From NCBI GenBank assembly GCA_027577595.1, contig JANBRJ010000007.1:124001-188000 (forward strand): a stretch of DNA of 64,000 nt, in the 5' to 3' direction. This stretch comes from Coemansia sp. RSA 487 (lineage: Eukaryota; Kickxellomycota; Kickxellomycetes; Kickxellales; Kickxellaceae). Every line of letters begins with the position of its first letter. The stretch's first letter is position 1. The notes beneath the pieces were generated by a model. It was not told where the DNA came from. It saw nothing but the letters and a program-made list of their open reading frames with translations, and searched no databases. This document shows positions 20,446 to 30,033 of the stretch, in pieces. A program made the translations under genes and the position numbers.

Positions 20446-23400
20446 ATGGGCGACGAGCGCCGAATTGGTCAATATGTAAGCCAGTCGAATCCAGAGCGTT
20501 AGGTATTGAATGCAAAGACAATACAGAAAGTAAGAGAAAATAGCAGCCTTTAGATTACTAATGCTAAACGTCGTTGCATTTATTGTGATTATTTATTTGG
20601 AATTATACTCTGGGAAAAATCTTGTTAGCAACTCGGCGATATCATTGGCAAAGGAGCTGCTGGCTCAGTGTACCGTGGACTGAACCTACGAACAGGTGAG
20701 GTTGTGGCTATCAAACAAATACGTAAAGAAGGGTTTAGTTCGTACGATGAGATTGAGGTGGCACGCAAGGAAATCGACGTTTTGCGGGATTTGCATCACC
20801 GCAACATTGTCAAATATATAGGCTACGAGCAAACAGAACAGGAGCTGGACATTATTCTCGAGTACTGCGAAGGCGGATCGTTGCAAAGCATCCTCCGCAA
20901 GTTCAGCAAATTTCCCGAAAACCTTGTAGGTGTCTACGTAGCCCAGATCCTCGATGGACTGTCGTACCTGCACAACAATGCGATTCTCCATCGCGACATC
21001 AAACCCGGAAACATCCTGCTGCTTAAGGACGGCGTGGTGAAGCTCGCTGACTTTGGCGTTGCCAGGATTCAGAATGGGCTGGACACTGTGGTTGGATCGC
21101 CCTATTGGATCGCGCCAGAGGTACTTCAGCTCAAGGGAGCCACTGCCGCATCCGACATTTGGAGCCTTGGCTGCACCATTGTGCAGCTCGTTGAAGGAAA
21201 GGCGCCATACCAGGATCTTCCGCCGATGGCAGCAATGTTCCGCATTGGCCAGGACGAGCACCCCCCATTCCCGTCTAATATTTCAGCGCTGCTACGGGAT
21301 TTTCTCTCCAAGTGCCTGGTCCATGTTCCATCCGCACGTGCAACGGCTGCAGAGCTGCGCTCGCACGAGTGGATCCACGCATGTCTGCGCGAAAGGGAAG
21401 GGGAAGGCCAGCCCCAGGACAACTACGAGCAGGACATCCGCGCTGTTGCCCAGTGGAATCTTGTGCTGCAAAATTCGTCTCCCCGCGACGTCAAGCGCTT
21501 TAGTATACATGGGCACAGCAACCTCGAGCTCAACACCAGCAAAAGCAGCGGCATGCAGAACTACGGCAGCAGCATGGGCAGCACCAACAACTACGGGAAC
21601 AAAAGCCACCAGCACTACCAAATCAACCACCACCAGAGCAGCAACAGTAGCAGCTACAATAACCTCAACAGCAGCAGCGGCAACATCAACAACAGCTACA
21701 GCTCAACCCGGACACGAGAAGACATTGCTGGCGCAATTGCTGGGCTGTCGTCGATGGGCATATCGAACTGTAACGATAGCACCGCTCGGCGCACAGTTTC
21801 ATCGATTGCGGCGTACGAAGAAGACAGCAGCGACGACTGGGACAACGCGTTTGAAAACCTCGATACTCTGCAGCTGAAAAGCAAGCCGCGGCCAGGCATG
21901 GTCTACCCTCAGTCAATCGTCACGCCAATGTCGCCGGTGGCGGGGCCGCGAAAGCACTCACTTAGCATGACGTCGGAGGCGCAGGATACTGAAGCTGCGT
22001 CGTGCATGCCGGCACCTGTAGAACGCACATTGTCCGATCCGACAAGCACACAGGACATGAGCGTGCAGCTGCGGCCACACACAAGCCCTCCCTCACCGAG
22101 GATGCGAGCACGCAGGAAAGCCCGGGGTGGCCCAGAGTACGAACATTTGGGCAGTCTTGGCGAGTATGACGACGATGCCAGCGCATCGTTCAACGAGCCA
22201 CCGTTTACAGACAACGTTGCGCATGCTGAGGCTATGCGCATGTCCGCCATATCGCCATACTATGCAAGTGCGTCAGATATCAGATTAGATGTTATAGCAG
22301 ACCCTGCGATGGCGCAGGCAGCCGCCACGTCGTCATCCTCGTCAAAACGCCCGTTGCTAGGCTTGCAACAGGATGCCCCGCCTCAAGTGGCGACCAGTCA
22401 GAACTTGTATAGCTCTATGGCCGATTTGCATGATTCGGGAACCATTGGTACAGAGACGCCGACCATTTCCAATGAAAATCTGCCTGGTTATTATCAAAAC
22501 TTGCAGCAACAGCAACAATCGCAATATCAACAGCAGCAACAGCAACAGCAGCAACAACAGCAACAGAGACAGCAAAAGACATCACAATCGCGCCAGCGGA
22601 ATAACGAGACACGAGAACTTGTCCACCCTGGGTTCCCAAGCAGAGAGTCCGAGGAACGGCTGCGGCGCGAGACCGAGATACGGTGGGTGCAGGACATTGG
22701 CAGCATCGTGTCCAAGCTGCGCGGCACAAACCAGGAGGAAATGGTCATGTATCGGTGCCAGCAGCTGGTGTCCCTTTTGCGGGATGGCCGGGGCGTGTTT
22801 TCGATCAGCCAGGATTGGAGAGTGCGCTCAATCATCGACGCAGTCCGGGCACACCAGAAGAACGGCAATGCGCTCAAGCATTTGCTAATGCTTGTCAACC
22901 GGCTATGCCATATGGATATCCGATACACACGCGTCTTTTGCCTGTACGGGATATTGCCGCTTATCTTGCCAATGCTACAGCGCCAGCAGCTGCCGTTCAG
23001 CTCTGCGGGTGATCTCCAGGGCGAGGCAACCAGCTTTGTCAACAGGCTGTGTCGGTCAGAGGATCCTGCTCCGATCCAGATGCTGCTCGCATGCGATGGG
23101 ATATCGGCTCTGTGTGCGGCTGCCAACACGCTTGCCGATCTGGATGTGACTGTTGCTGCCATCCACCTGTCACGCGTCTTGACGTCGCTGATATCTCTAA
23201 TAATCACTAAAGCAATGCCTGCGGAGCTAACAGCTTCGGATATTGGTGATCTTTTGCTGCAGGCGCGGATGCCCTTGCTCCTGAGCCGGATTTTCTCAAA
23301 GTACGGTGAGGCGTGCCAGCTACCGTCGAGTGGACGCTCCAGCGTCACGGGCTCAGACGGTGGGCATGTCAGCCAGCCGTCGCCGACTGACCGCATGTAC

Positions 23401-24546
23401 CATGTCGTGGGCGAGGTGCTGATGGTTGTCAGCCGACTGTTTAACGAGCTTGTGCGGAGGGTCGATGCACTGCAGGATCAGATGTGCGAGTCAGGGATGC
23501 TGGCGTCCATCTTTGCACACCTGCACCAGTACCCGCGCAAGGCGGTTGTTCTTATCATCCATGGTGTGCGATATCTGTCAAAGAATCCGATGAGTCTTGA
23601 TGTGTTGGACAGCGCAGGCGTGTTTTCTGTCTGCGTGTCGCTGCTCAAGTCGCAGTCTGCCCGTGCATACCGCGAGTACGTTATAACAACGGTGCTGCGG
23701 CTGTGTAGCAGCTCAATGGAGCGCCAAAAGAAGATGGCAACGCAATATCCACTTCTGGTCATAACGGCGATGGAGTACGCGCAGCTGCGGGAAGCAGTGG
23801 CGCTATCGAGGTGCGGGCGCCTGATAATACTTGGGATGGCTGGCGGTGGCCTCGAGTGCTGCCGCGTGCTGAAGGAGGTCAATGCATTTGAGCTGGTGGT
23901 CAAACTGATCTCTCGTGAGCGCTGGTGCGGCATGGCGATCCGTGCGCTCCTTGAATGGACGCGCACTGCGCCTGCAGACATCGTGCCGAGTCTGACCAAC
24001 GAGCACCACTCGACCGAGGGCTGGAACGAGCTCGCGCGCCCGTTGCTGAATCTATCGACAAGCTCAACAACCCTTGACATGTACGCTGCGACATTTTACA
24101 GCCTTGTCCGCCTACGTGTACCAATGTTCCCACGCGCTTGCATGGGCACAGGCGAAGCAAACAGCGACTGCCTTTGGGTCATGCTGATGGACCGCTACCT
24201 TAACTGCAGCGGTTTGGCCAGTCGCGACCATGCCGGCATGCGCCTGTCTGGGTATGCTGTTGATGGCAACCAGAACCCAAACGGCTTCATCGGCGGATCC
24301 TCTGCAGGCAGCGGTGCAGCAGCACGCCCCGAGGTTGTTGCTGCAAACCGGATGAACGCAACAACGCGCCTGACGTTCCTGAACATCCTTCTGGTTCTCC
24401 AGCCGTACTTACATGTAACTAGCGGCGAAATACAGCGGCAAATCAGCTACTACTATACTGAAATGGTCATCTCTTCCAAGCTCGATCCGGCATTGCCTGT
24501 GCGCAAGGCGTCATTGGAGTTGTCTCTTGCACTTGAGCGCATGTGA
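20446..24546 (+). CDS. cdc7/sepH: Septation-initiation protein kinase, Cdc7/SepH family
   Basis: Two exons, 20446-20475 and 20629-24546, joined across a 153-base intron (GTAAG at 20476, TTAG ending 20628), giving 1315 residues. The splice yields MGDERRIGQY followed by QLGDIIGKGAAGSVYRGLNL, which restores the glycine loop; without exon 1 the kinase would lack its ATG. Kinase domain is about residues 10-265, with Lys39, HRD at 131-133, DFG at 151-153 and APE at 172-174. The loop is GKGAAG where relatives have GKGAFG. After it come Asn/Ser-rich and polyQ linkers (about 22504-22578), then Leu-rich ARM-like helices at about 690-1300. This architecture is that of fission yeast Cdc7, Aspergillus SepH and MAP3K-epsilon, the kinases acting below the Spg1 GTPase to trigger septum formation. 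Confidence 0.92.
20476..20628 (+). other. Intron in the SIN kinase gene
   Basis: 153 bases with donor GTAAGC and acceptor TTAG. Removal joins codon 10 (TAT) to CAA in phase 0 and recreates the conserved start of the kinase domain. A CTAAT/CTAAAC branch-like site lies near 20558-20568. Confidence 0.9.
22504..22578 (+). repeat. CAA/CAG tract coding for polyglutamine
   Basis: Mixed CAA and CAG codons in the SIN kinase linker give an almost pure glutamine run. Mixed codons suggest selection or age rather than a fresh triplet expansion. Confidence 0.85.
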
Positions 24547-25096
24547 TGTGTAAAAAATGGCATGCGAAACAAACTCTTATTTCTATACTTTCATCCTCCT
24601 TATTCATCATTTTCTTGCCCGCAGTGTTTACTCATATTTTTAACTAAATATTTTTTGTTTTTGCATTTTTTTAGTAGCTATGCTTCAAGCAATATATGCC
24701 ACATCAGTGCACGTACTGCCTTCCTTGAGCCAATTTAGCTACATTGCTGACATTTAGCTCATGATGTAAAGCGACCAAGAGCTATTGCAATTGATTTATT
24801 TGACTGATATTACTATTTAAACCTCTAACCTGCAAAGATATACTTCCTTTTTCTCTTCTACACCGTAAAATATTATCATTTGTTCAAAAAGTACATGTTT
24901 ATCATTAGTTAGATGATTGGATCCTGCGACCAGATGGTTAACTACCCGGTATATTGATCAAGAAATTGTTTATAGTAAATCACCAGTTTTCATTTACCAT
25001 AAGAATGCTCTTTCTCTGTGTTGCTTTTCTTCACTTTCCCTTTGAAACATATCCTATTCATCGCTAAATAACTTTTTTTCAGATTCATTTTTGAAA
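24547..25096. other. A/T-rich intergenic region after the SIN kinase
   Basis: About 550 bases of A/T-rich sequence with T runs at about 24647-24673, consistent with 3' end formation of the kinase transcript. No frame or RNA gene recognised. Confidence 0.5.
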
Positions 25097-25764
25097 ATGA
25101 TGAATGACAATACAGAGCCAGGGGCTTCAAGAAAAAGTGGTGAGCATTATTACAAGAATATTCCATTAATCAGAACTAAATATCCTCCTTTTTAATAAAA
25201 CAATGGCTATAAAAGCCGGATTTATTAAAAATAAAGATGAAAAGCTTTAGTTCTATTAAGGTAAGTTCATTCGAGCGTGAGACTTGGGGAATAAACAGAG
25301 CAGTTGGCATCCAGGAATGGATACCATCAATTTCACTCTATTTATTCTCCATATATACTAAGATCAAGCAGATACTAATCATAACCTAATGTTTTAGCAA
25401 AGCTGCGCCACATCACAGTCGGGAAAAGGTAACCATAACATGATTACTCCTGTCTGCTATAACACACATCATCAATTGGGGGTACTCCAAGTTCTTGAGC
25501 TGGGCGAGCATCGACGATACAGCCAAAAATGAGAACAGCCACGATCATATGACCGGAACATCAGGCTTTATGAGGATCCAGATGCTTCTAGGTCGAATAT
25601 GCACAGCATTGTCCACGATTATTAATCACTATTTATGGTTGCGCTATATACTCTTGCTATTCTCAACAGACCGACAGCTGCAAATGCATCTAGAGCAAAG
25701 CATCCAGCAAGCCCGAAACTTCCTACTCGAGAAGCTCGGCAAGAGCCATCAACAGATGAAATGA
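25097..25764 (+). CDS. Possible five-exon gene for a 92-residue protein
   Basis: Proposed exons are 25097-25139, 25251-25260, 25398-25428, 25492-25591 and 25670-25764. Each boundary has GT and AG (GTGAGC/TTTAG, GTAAGT/TTTTAG, GTAACC/CCAAG, GTCGAA/AACAG), intron lengths are 111, 137, 63 and 78 bases, and all phases agree to a TGA at 25762-25764. The product starts MMNDNTEPGASRKSV and ends in a helical, glutamine-rich segment (DRQLQMHLEQSIQQARNFLL). The second exon is only 10 bases, and the fourth donor is weak, so parts may be wrong. No family is recognised; the helical tail would suit a small subunit of a complex. The alternative is that only exons 4-5 are real or that the frame is chance. 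Confidence 0.4.
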
Positions 25765-25926
25765 TACTGATCCCATTTCGAGTAAGAGAAGATGGAACAA
25801 TCGGCATTATCGAGATTTTTTTATCAGTGTGAATAGTATTGAATCACAGCTTTATAACCAATAAGCAAAATATCTCAGAATGTTCTATGAAGTCTGCGAC
25901 AGATAGACCAAGCACTGCGAAAAAAG

Positions 25927-27237
25927 CTAATCAGTTGCTGAAAATGCCGGTATTCCAGTAATTGCACGACCTAGCGTTAGTAGATGGATATCGGCCGTGC
26001 CCTCGTAAGTGTTGGTTACTTCGAGATTATTCAAATGCCTGATGATATGGAACTCATCAGCAATACCATTGCCTCCAAGTATGTCACGCATGCTGCGGCT
26101 AATCTCCAGTGCCTTGACGCATGAGTTGCGTTTGATCAGCGAAATCATCTCGATCGCAAGCATACCTTGATCCTGCAGCCGCCCAACACGCAAGCATGCC
26201 TGGAGCCCAAGCGCAATATCCGTGTGCGCCTGAGCAAGCTTAGCTTGCACAAGCTGGAAGCGCGCTAACGGGACGCCAAACTGCTTACGATCCAGTGCAT
26301 AGTTGCGTGCAATGTCCAGGCAGTTTTCTGCAGCGCCCATTACGCCCCAGGCAATACCAAAGCGAGCCTTGTTCAGGCAGCTGAATGGACCCTTGAGTCC
26401 CGCAGCGTCTGGGAGCATGTTCTCTGCAGGCACTTCGACGTCGTCCATCTGGATCATGCCAGTCACTGACGCCCGCAGCGCCATCTTGCCGTCGATCGTT
26501 GGGGTGCTAAGTCCCTTCATTCCGCGCTCCAGGATAAACCCACGGATTTTGCCGCCCTCATCGGCATTCTTTGCCCACACGATAAACACATCGGCGATGG
26601 GCGAGTTGGTAATCCACATCTTTGATCCGGACAGCCGGTACACCGAGCCATCCTTGCGTGCAGTGGTTTCCATGCTCCCGGGATCGCTTCCATGGTTGGG
26701 CTCGGTCAATCCAAATGCTCCGATAAGCTCGCCAGTGGCCAAGCGCGGGAGGTACTTTTCCTTCTGCTCTGCTGAACCAAACTCGTTGATTGGGTGCATA
26801 ACCAGAGAAGACTGCACGCTCATCGCCGACCTGTATCCGCTGTCGACGCGCTCGATCTCGCGTGCAACCAGCCCGTACACGACGCTGGATACTCCGGCGC
26901 ATCCGTATCCTTGGATGGTCGATCCCAAGAATCCGAGCTCGCCCATCTCGCGCATGATGTTCTTGTCAAAGGTCTCTGTGCGTGTCGCTTGGATCACACG
27001 CGGCAGGAGCCGCTCTTTGGCGTACTGGTGTGCTACGTCGCGCACAAGCTTTTCCTCCTCATCTAGCTGCTCTTCCAGCTGCAGCGGATCTTCCCAGTCG
27101 TACTTTGCAAACTTGGTTGCATATCCGCGGCAGGCCCTGGCAACACAGATACCAGAAACCTTGTTGATGGCAGCTAGCTTTGGTTGCATTCTATGTAAAA
27201 GAGAGGCGCCTGAATAGCGCAAAATGCTAATGGTCAT
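25927..27237 (-). CDS. GCDH: Glutaryl-CoA dehydrogenase, mitochondrial
   Basis: 436 residues from the ATG at 27237, matching human GCDH (438); the frame upstream to 27396 lacks a sensible start. A basic presequence precedes the mature part at about residue 45 ([17 protein letters not shown], typical of GCDH). Acyl-CoA dehydrogenase signatures are clear: [38 protein letters not shown], and [16 protein letters not shown]. Glu412 in [12 protein letters not shown] is the catalytic base. The FAD enzyme oxidises and decarboxylates glutaryl-CoA to crotonyl-CoA in lysine and tryptophan breakdown, passing electrons to ETF. Single exon; neighbouring Rud3 lies upstream-to-left in the same orientation. 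Confidence 0.95.
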   Translation of the reverse strand: MTISILRYSGASLLHRMQPKLAAINKVSGICVARACRGYATKFAKYDWEDPLQLEEQLDEEEKLVRDVAHQYAKERLLPRVIQATRTETFDKNIMREMGELGFLGSTIQGYGCAGVSSVVYGLVAREIERVDSGYRSAMSVQSSLVMHPINEFGSAEQKEKYLPRLATGELIGAFGLTEPNHGSDPGSMETTARKDGSVYRLSGSKMWITNSPIADVFIVWAKNADEGGKIRGFILERGMKGLSTPTIDGKMALRASVTGMIQMDDVEVPAENMLPDAAGLKGPFSCLNKARFGIAWGVMGAAENCLDIARNYALDRKQFGVPLARFQLVQAKLAQAHTDIALGLQACLRVGRLQDQGMLAIEMISLIKRNSCVKALEISRSMRDILGGNGIADEFHIIRHLNNLEVTNTYEGTADIHLLTLGRAITGIPAFSATD

Positions 27238-27645
27238 TTTCTTACTTTCGATATTGCTGCCGTTAGCAGTAGAAAAACGCAAATAAAAGTAGCCAAAGGT
27301 GAAAAAAGAAGACAAAAGATAAGAATAAAACGCTTCAAAAGGCAGCAATATCGTGGGAAATGGGGGAGAAACCTGCCTAGTATATACCTGATACAAAATG
27401 GTCTGTGAGAAAATACTGGTTCACTAGGATTAGGTAGACACGGACCAAATAGTGGTCGCGTGACCAGAACAATATTCTGCAGATCTGTTCAACTCGGGTT
27501 GCTGTTCTACGCTTCAAAACGCGTGTGTATGATAGCATGTGGTGTATTAAGTAGAATAATTGAAATGTAACAGCACTCTGTAGATTCACAGCATCAGGCC
27601 AGTGTGAAAAGGGAAGGGCAAGATAGACAAAACAGCAGCTCCACA

Positions 27646-29625
27646 TCACTTGCGCTTGTTTCTTGCAGCACTCGATTCACGTAGCAGGAACGATATCCAC
27701 TGATCACTAAACGACTCTTTTGTGTCGACACTGCCGTCCGAAGGCTCGGACGCAGGTGTGCTGGGACTGGATTGCTGTAATGGAGCACGCCGCCCTGCCT
27801 TGCGAATCAGCCCGACCTTTTCCTGTTGTTCCTCTGAGAACTGGAGGATACTCGAGATCAGTTGGAGCACCTCGTAGCGTTTGGAGTCGCCGTAGGGCAA
27901 TGCCAAAAAGCCCACAACCAGATTTGTGATAACACGCTTATCCAAGTTAAACTCGTTGCTCTCTTCGCGCAGCCGGCGCATGCTCTCGTTAAGGTGGTCC
28001 TTAAGAACAGAGATTTCGTGCCGAAGCCGCTCAATCTCGTTGCTTTGATCTGCGATCCTCTGTTGGCACTGGTCTGCAGTCGCTCCACTGAGTTCGATCT
28101 TACGTAGGCGACTCTCGGCTTGCTCTGCTCGAGCTTCGGCGACGCGCTGCTTTTTGGTACAAGCGCGAAGCTCCTCGCGCAGCTTCTCCATGGCCATATC
28201 GATCTCCGCGTCTTTGGATTCTTGTAGGCTCTCTAGCGCGCTCTGCAGGTTCTGGATGGTAACCAAGTGCACATCACGCTCCTCGACCCACTGGCTCTCC
28301 GAGTTGAGTGCCTCATTCAGATCGCTCTGTAGCTGCTCAATACGATCCTCAAATTGTCCATTCTGCGAAATCTCTGACTCCAGCTGCCTCTCGGCGGTTT
28401 GAAGCTTGATCTGGAGCTCGGAGATCTGACGCTCAGTATCGTGGGCTAGATCAGAGTACTCAGACTGCAAACGGTTTGCTAATTCCTGACTGTCCCACAG
28501 AGCTTTCTTTGTTTCGTCCAAGTCTCTGCGTAGCTTTGCGACAGTGCCCTCTGCCTGTCCTCGTTGCTTTCCTTGCTGTGTCAGCGATTCCTTTGTTGAG
28601 CCCAGCTCGGACTTTGCGCCAGCAAGCTCTTTCCGAAGCCGTTTGAGCTCGTCAGACTCTGCATTCATCTTTGCCTTTAGTGCATCTTTCATCGTGCCTA
28701 TCCGTTCTAGTAGCAAATCATAGTCCCTTGTTAGCTCTTCGCGCGCATCAGTCGCCTCCTTGAGATCTGAATTGGCATTTTTTACCATTTTCTCGAGATC
28801 TACGATCCTTTCCTTGTACTCATGAGCAGACTTTTCAGATCCCGCCTTTAATGAGCAAAGTTCTTTTGAAATGCGTTCCAGCCCAGGACGCAGTGTCTCT
28901 GGTACAGTTGTCGGAATATCTGTGTCTTTATCTAGCCGATCCAAAACCTGTGCAACTTCAGCCTCGCCATCTGCAAAATATTTTAATCTTGTTTCTAGCT
29001 CTGCAATCCTGTTCTCCAAACCTCGTCCGCTCTCATAGCCCTTTGTTGCTGTGGCAGCAGAGGCAGAGGCTGCAGTAGAATCAATGCGCAGCTGGGACAT
29101 CTCTGGCGTCACGTCCGTAGTGGATTTTGCTGTGTTTAATTCTGATGTGTCAACTAGTGACTTTATTGAACGCAAGAGCGACAAGGCACTGGTTGAGCCT
29201 TCCTCTGTTGCAGATACGCCCAACTGAATCGCCCAGTCTCTTGCAACTGTTTCCCACTCACTCAGCTGCGATTCTGCCGAGTCTTCGCCTCCTGTAGATG
29301 TCTTGTTTCCCATCTCGGCGACGCGCTTCTCTAGCTCCGCAACACGCTGCTTCTTCGTGTCATAGTCAGCCTCTAGCTTTTCCTTGCTCGTTTTTGCCTC
29401 TTTATTGGCTGCTTTAAGATTTTCTAGTTCAGTCTTATAGCGGCTATTGGAGTCTGTCAGCTCCCGCGCCTGCGCTTGTAGCTGGGCTTCACTCTCGGTT
29501 AGCTTTTCCACATGCTCACCGAGCGTACTGTTTTCGGCAGCAAGGCCTTTCAGGTGTTCTCCGGCCTTGCGCAGCTGATTCTGCAAAAGGTCCACACGCT
29601 TTTGCAATTCATCTACCGTGGGCAT
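27646..29625 (-). CDS. RUD3: Golgin Rud3 (GRAB-domain coiled-coil protein)
   Basis: 659 residues. Residues 1 to about 555 are heptad-rich coiled coil (VDELQKRVDLLQNQLRKAGE at the start), with a short break near 105-200 rich in Ser/Thr. Residues of about 558-608 (DKRVITNLVVGFLALPYGDS, then KRYEVLQLISSILQFSEEQQ) match the GRIP-related Arf-binding (GRAB) domain of Rud3 and GMAP-210, which binds Arf1-GTP on the cis-Golgi. The tail keeps the DQWISFLLRE motif seen at the end of Rud3 proteins. The role is tethering of vesicles at the cis-Golgi. Single exon, ATG at 29625. Confidence 0.9.
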   Translation of the reverse strand: MPTVDELQKRVDLLQNQLRKAGEHLKGLAAENSTLGEHVEKLTESEAQLQAQARELTDSNSRYKTELENLKAANKEAKTSKEKLEADYDTKKQRVAELEKRVAEMGNKTSTGGEDSAESQLSEWETVARDWAIQLGVSATEEGSTSALSLLRSIKSLVDTSELNTAKSTTDVTPEMSQLRIDSTAASASAATATKGYESGRGLENRIAELETRLKYFADGEAEVAQVLDRLDKDTDIPTTVPETLRPGLERISKELCSLKAGSEKSAHEYKERIVDLEKMVKNANSDLKEATDAREELTRDYDLLLERIGTMKDALKAKMNAESDELKRLRKELAGAKSELGSTKESLTQQGKQRGQAEGTVAKLRRDLDETKKALWDSQELANRLQSEYSDLAHDTERQISELQIKLQTAERQLESEISQNGQFEDRIEQLQSDLNEALNSESQWVEERDVHLVTIQNLQSALESLQESKDAEIDMAMEKLREELRACTKKQRVAEARAEQAESRLRKIELSGATADQCQQRIADQSNEIERLRHEISVLKDHLNESMRRLREESNEFNLDKRVITNLVVGFLALPYGDSKRYEVLQLISSILQFSEEQQEKVGLIRKAGRRAPLQQSSPSTPASEPSDGSVDTKESFSDQWISFLLRESSAARNKRK

Positions 29626-29800
29626 TTATCTTTTCTGCTCGAGTGAATGAAATAAATCAAATGCAACAACAAATGTGACTAGAAACCAAGTAGAATGCAA
29701 GAATTAAGCTAGATGCGTCGAAATAAAGAATACCTAAGGGCCAGGAAGAATAAGGAAAGGGAAAACAGCTTTGTGGTGTGCTTTTGGTACCACACAAAAA

Positions 29801-29817
29801 TAGTCAAAAAATGACTA
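29801..29817. repeat. Hairpin at the 3' side of the Fanzor locus
   Basis: TAGTCA, five A, TGACTA: a perfect 6-base stem. It directly abuts CTAAGCTGCGGTTAGTGA, which resembles the inverse of 32538-32555 on the far side of the Fanzor gene. Confidence 0.45.
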
Positions 29818-29832
29818 AGCTGCGGTTAGTGA
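29815..29832 (+). repeat. Imperfect inverted pair, left member
   Basis: CTAAGCTGCGGTTAGTGA. Its complement, TCACTAACCGCAGCTTAG, matches TCACATAACCGCACTCAG at 32538-32555 apart from two single-base gaps and one mismatch. The two copies face each other across the Fanzor gene, so they may mark the element ends. Confidence 0.4.
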
Positions 29833-30033
29833 TGTGGTATTATGGTCACGGCATCAAACGGTGCAACGTTCACTACTCATTGCATCAACAGCAAACAACA
29901 CGACGCTTGAAGGACGGCTGTCAGCGGCAACCCTGGACAGAAGCACTCTGGCTACGTGTCGCGGCTACGGCGCTTGGCAGTGATCTTTGGGCGAAGGTAT
30001 TTGTCTTGCATTAGCAACCGTGGATTATTATTA

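Larger units (their letters stand above)
29626..30033. other. Region between RUD3 and the Fanzor gene, with hairpins
   Basis: About 410 bases. It contains two perfect short inverted repeats close together (TGTGGT..ACCACA at 29771-29793 and TAGTCA..TGACTA at 29801-29817) and CTAAGCTGCGGTTAGTGA at 29815-29832. This lies beyond the 3' end of the Fanzor frame, where guide RNA sequence is encoded in known Fanzor/TnpB loci. No protein frame recognised. Confidence 0.45.

Noticed and set aside
22504-22578. Treating the polyQ tract as a microsatellite insertion
   Set aside because: CAA and CAG are mixed, and the reading frame continues smoothly into ordered sequence on both sides.
25531-25832. Alternative frame at 25635-25832 ending in IIEIFLSV as the last exon of the small gene
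   Set aside because: It is open and looks coding-like, but its phase does not fit the exons before it. It remains a possible alternative ending.
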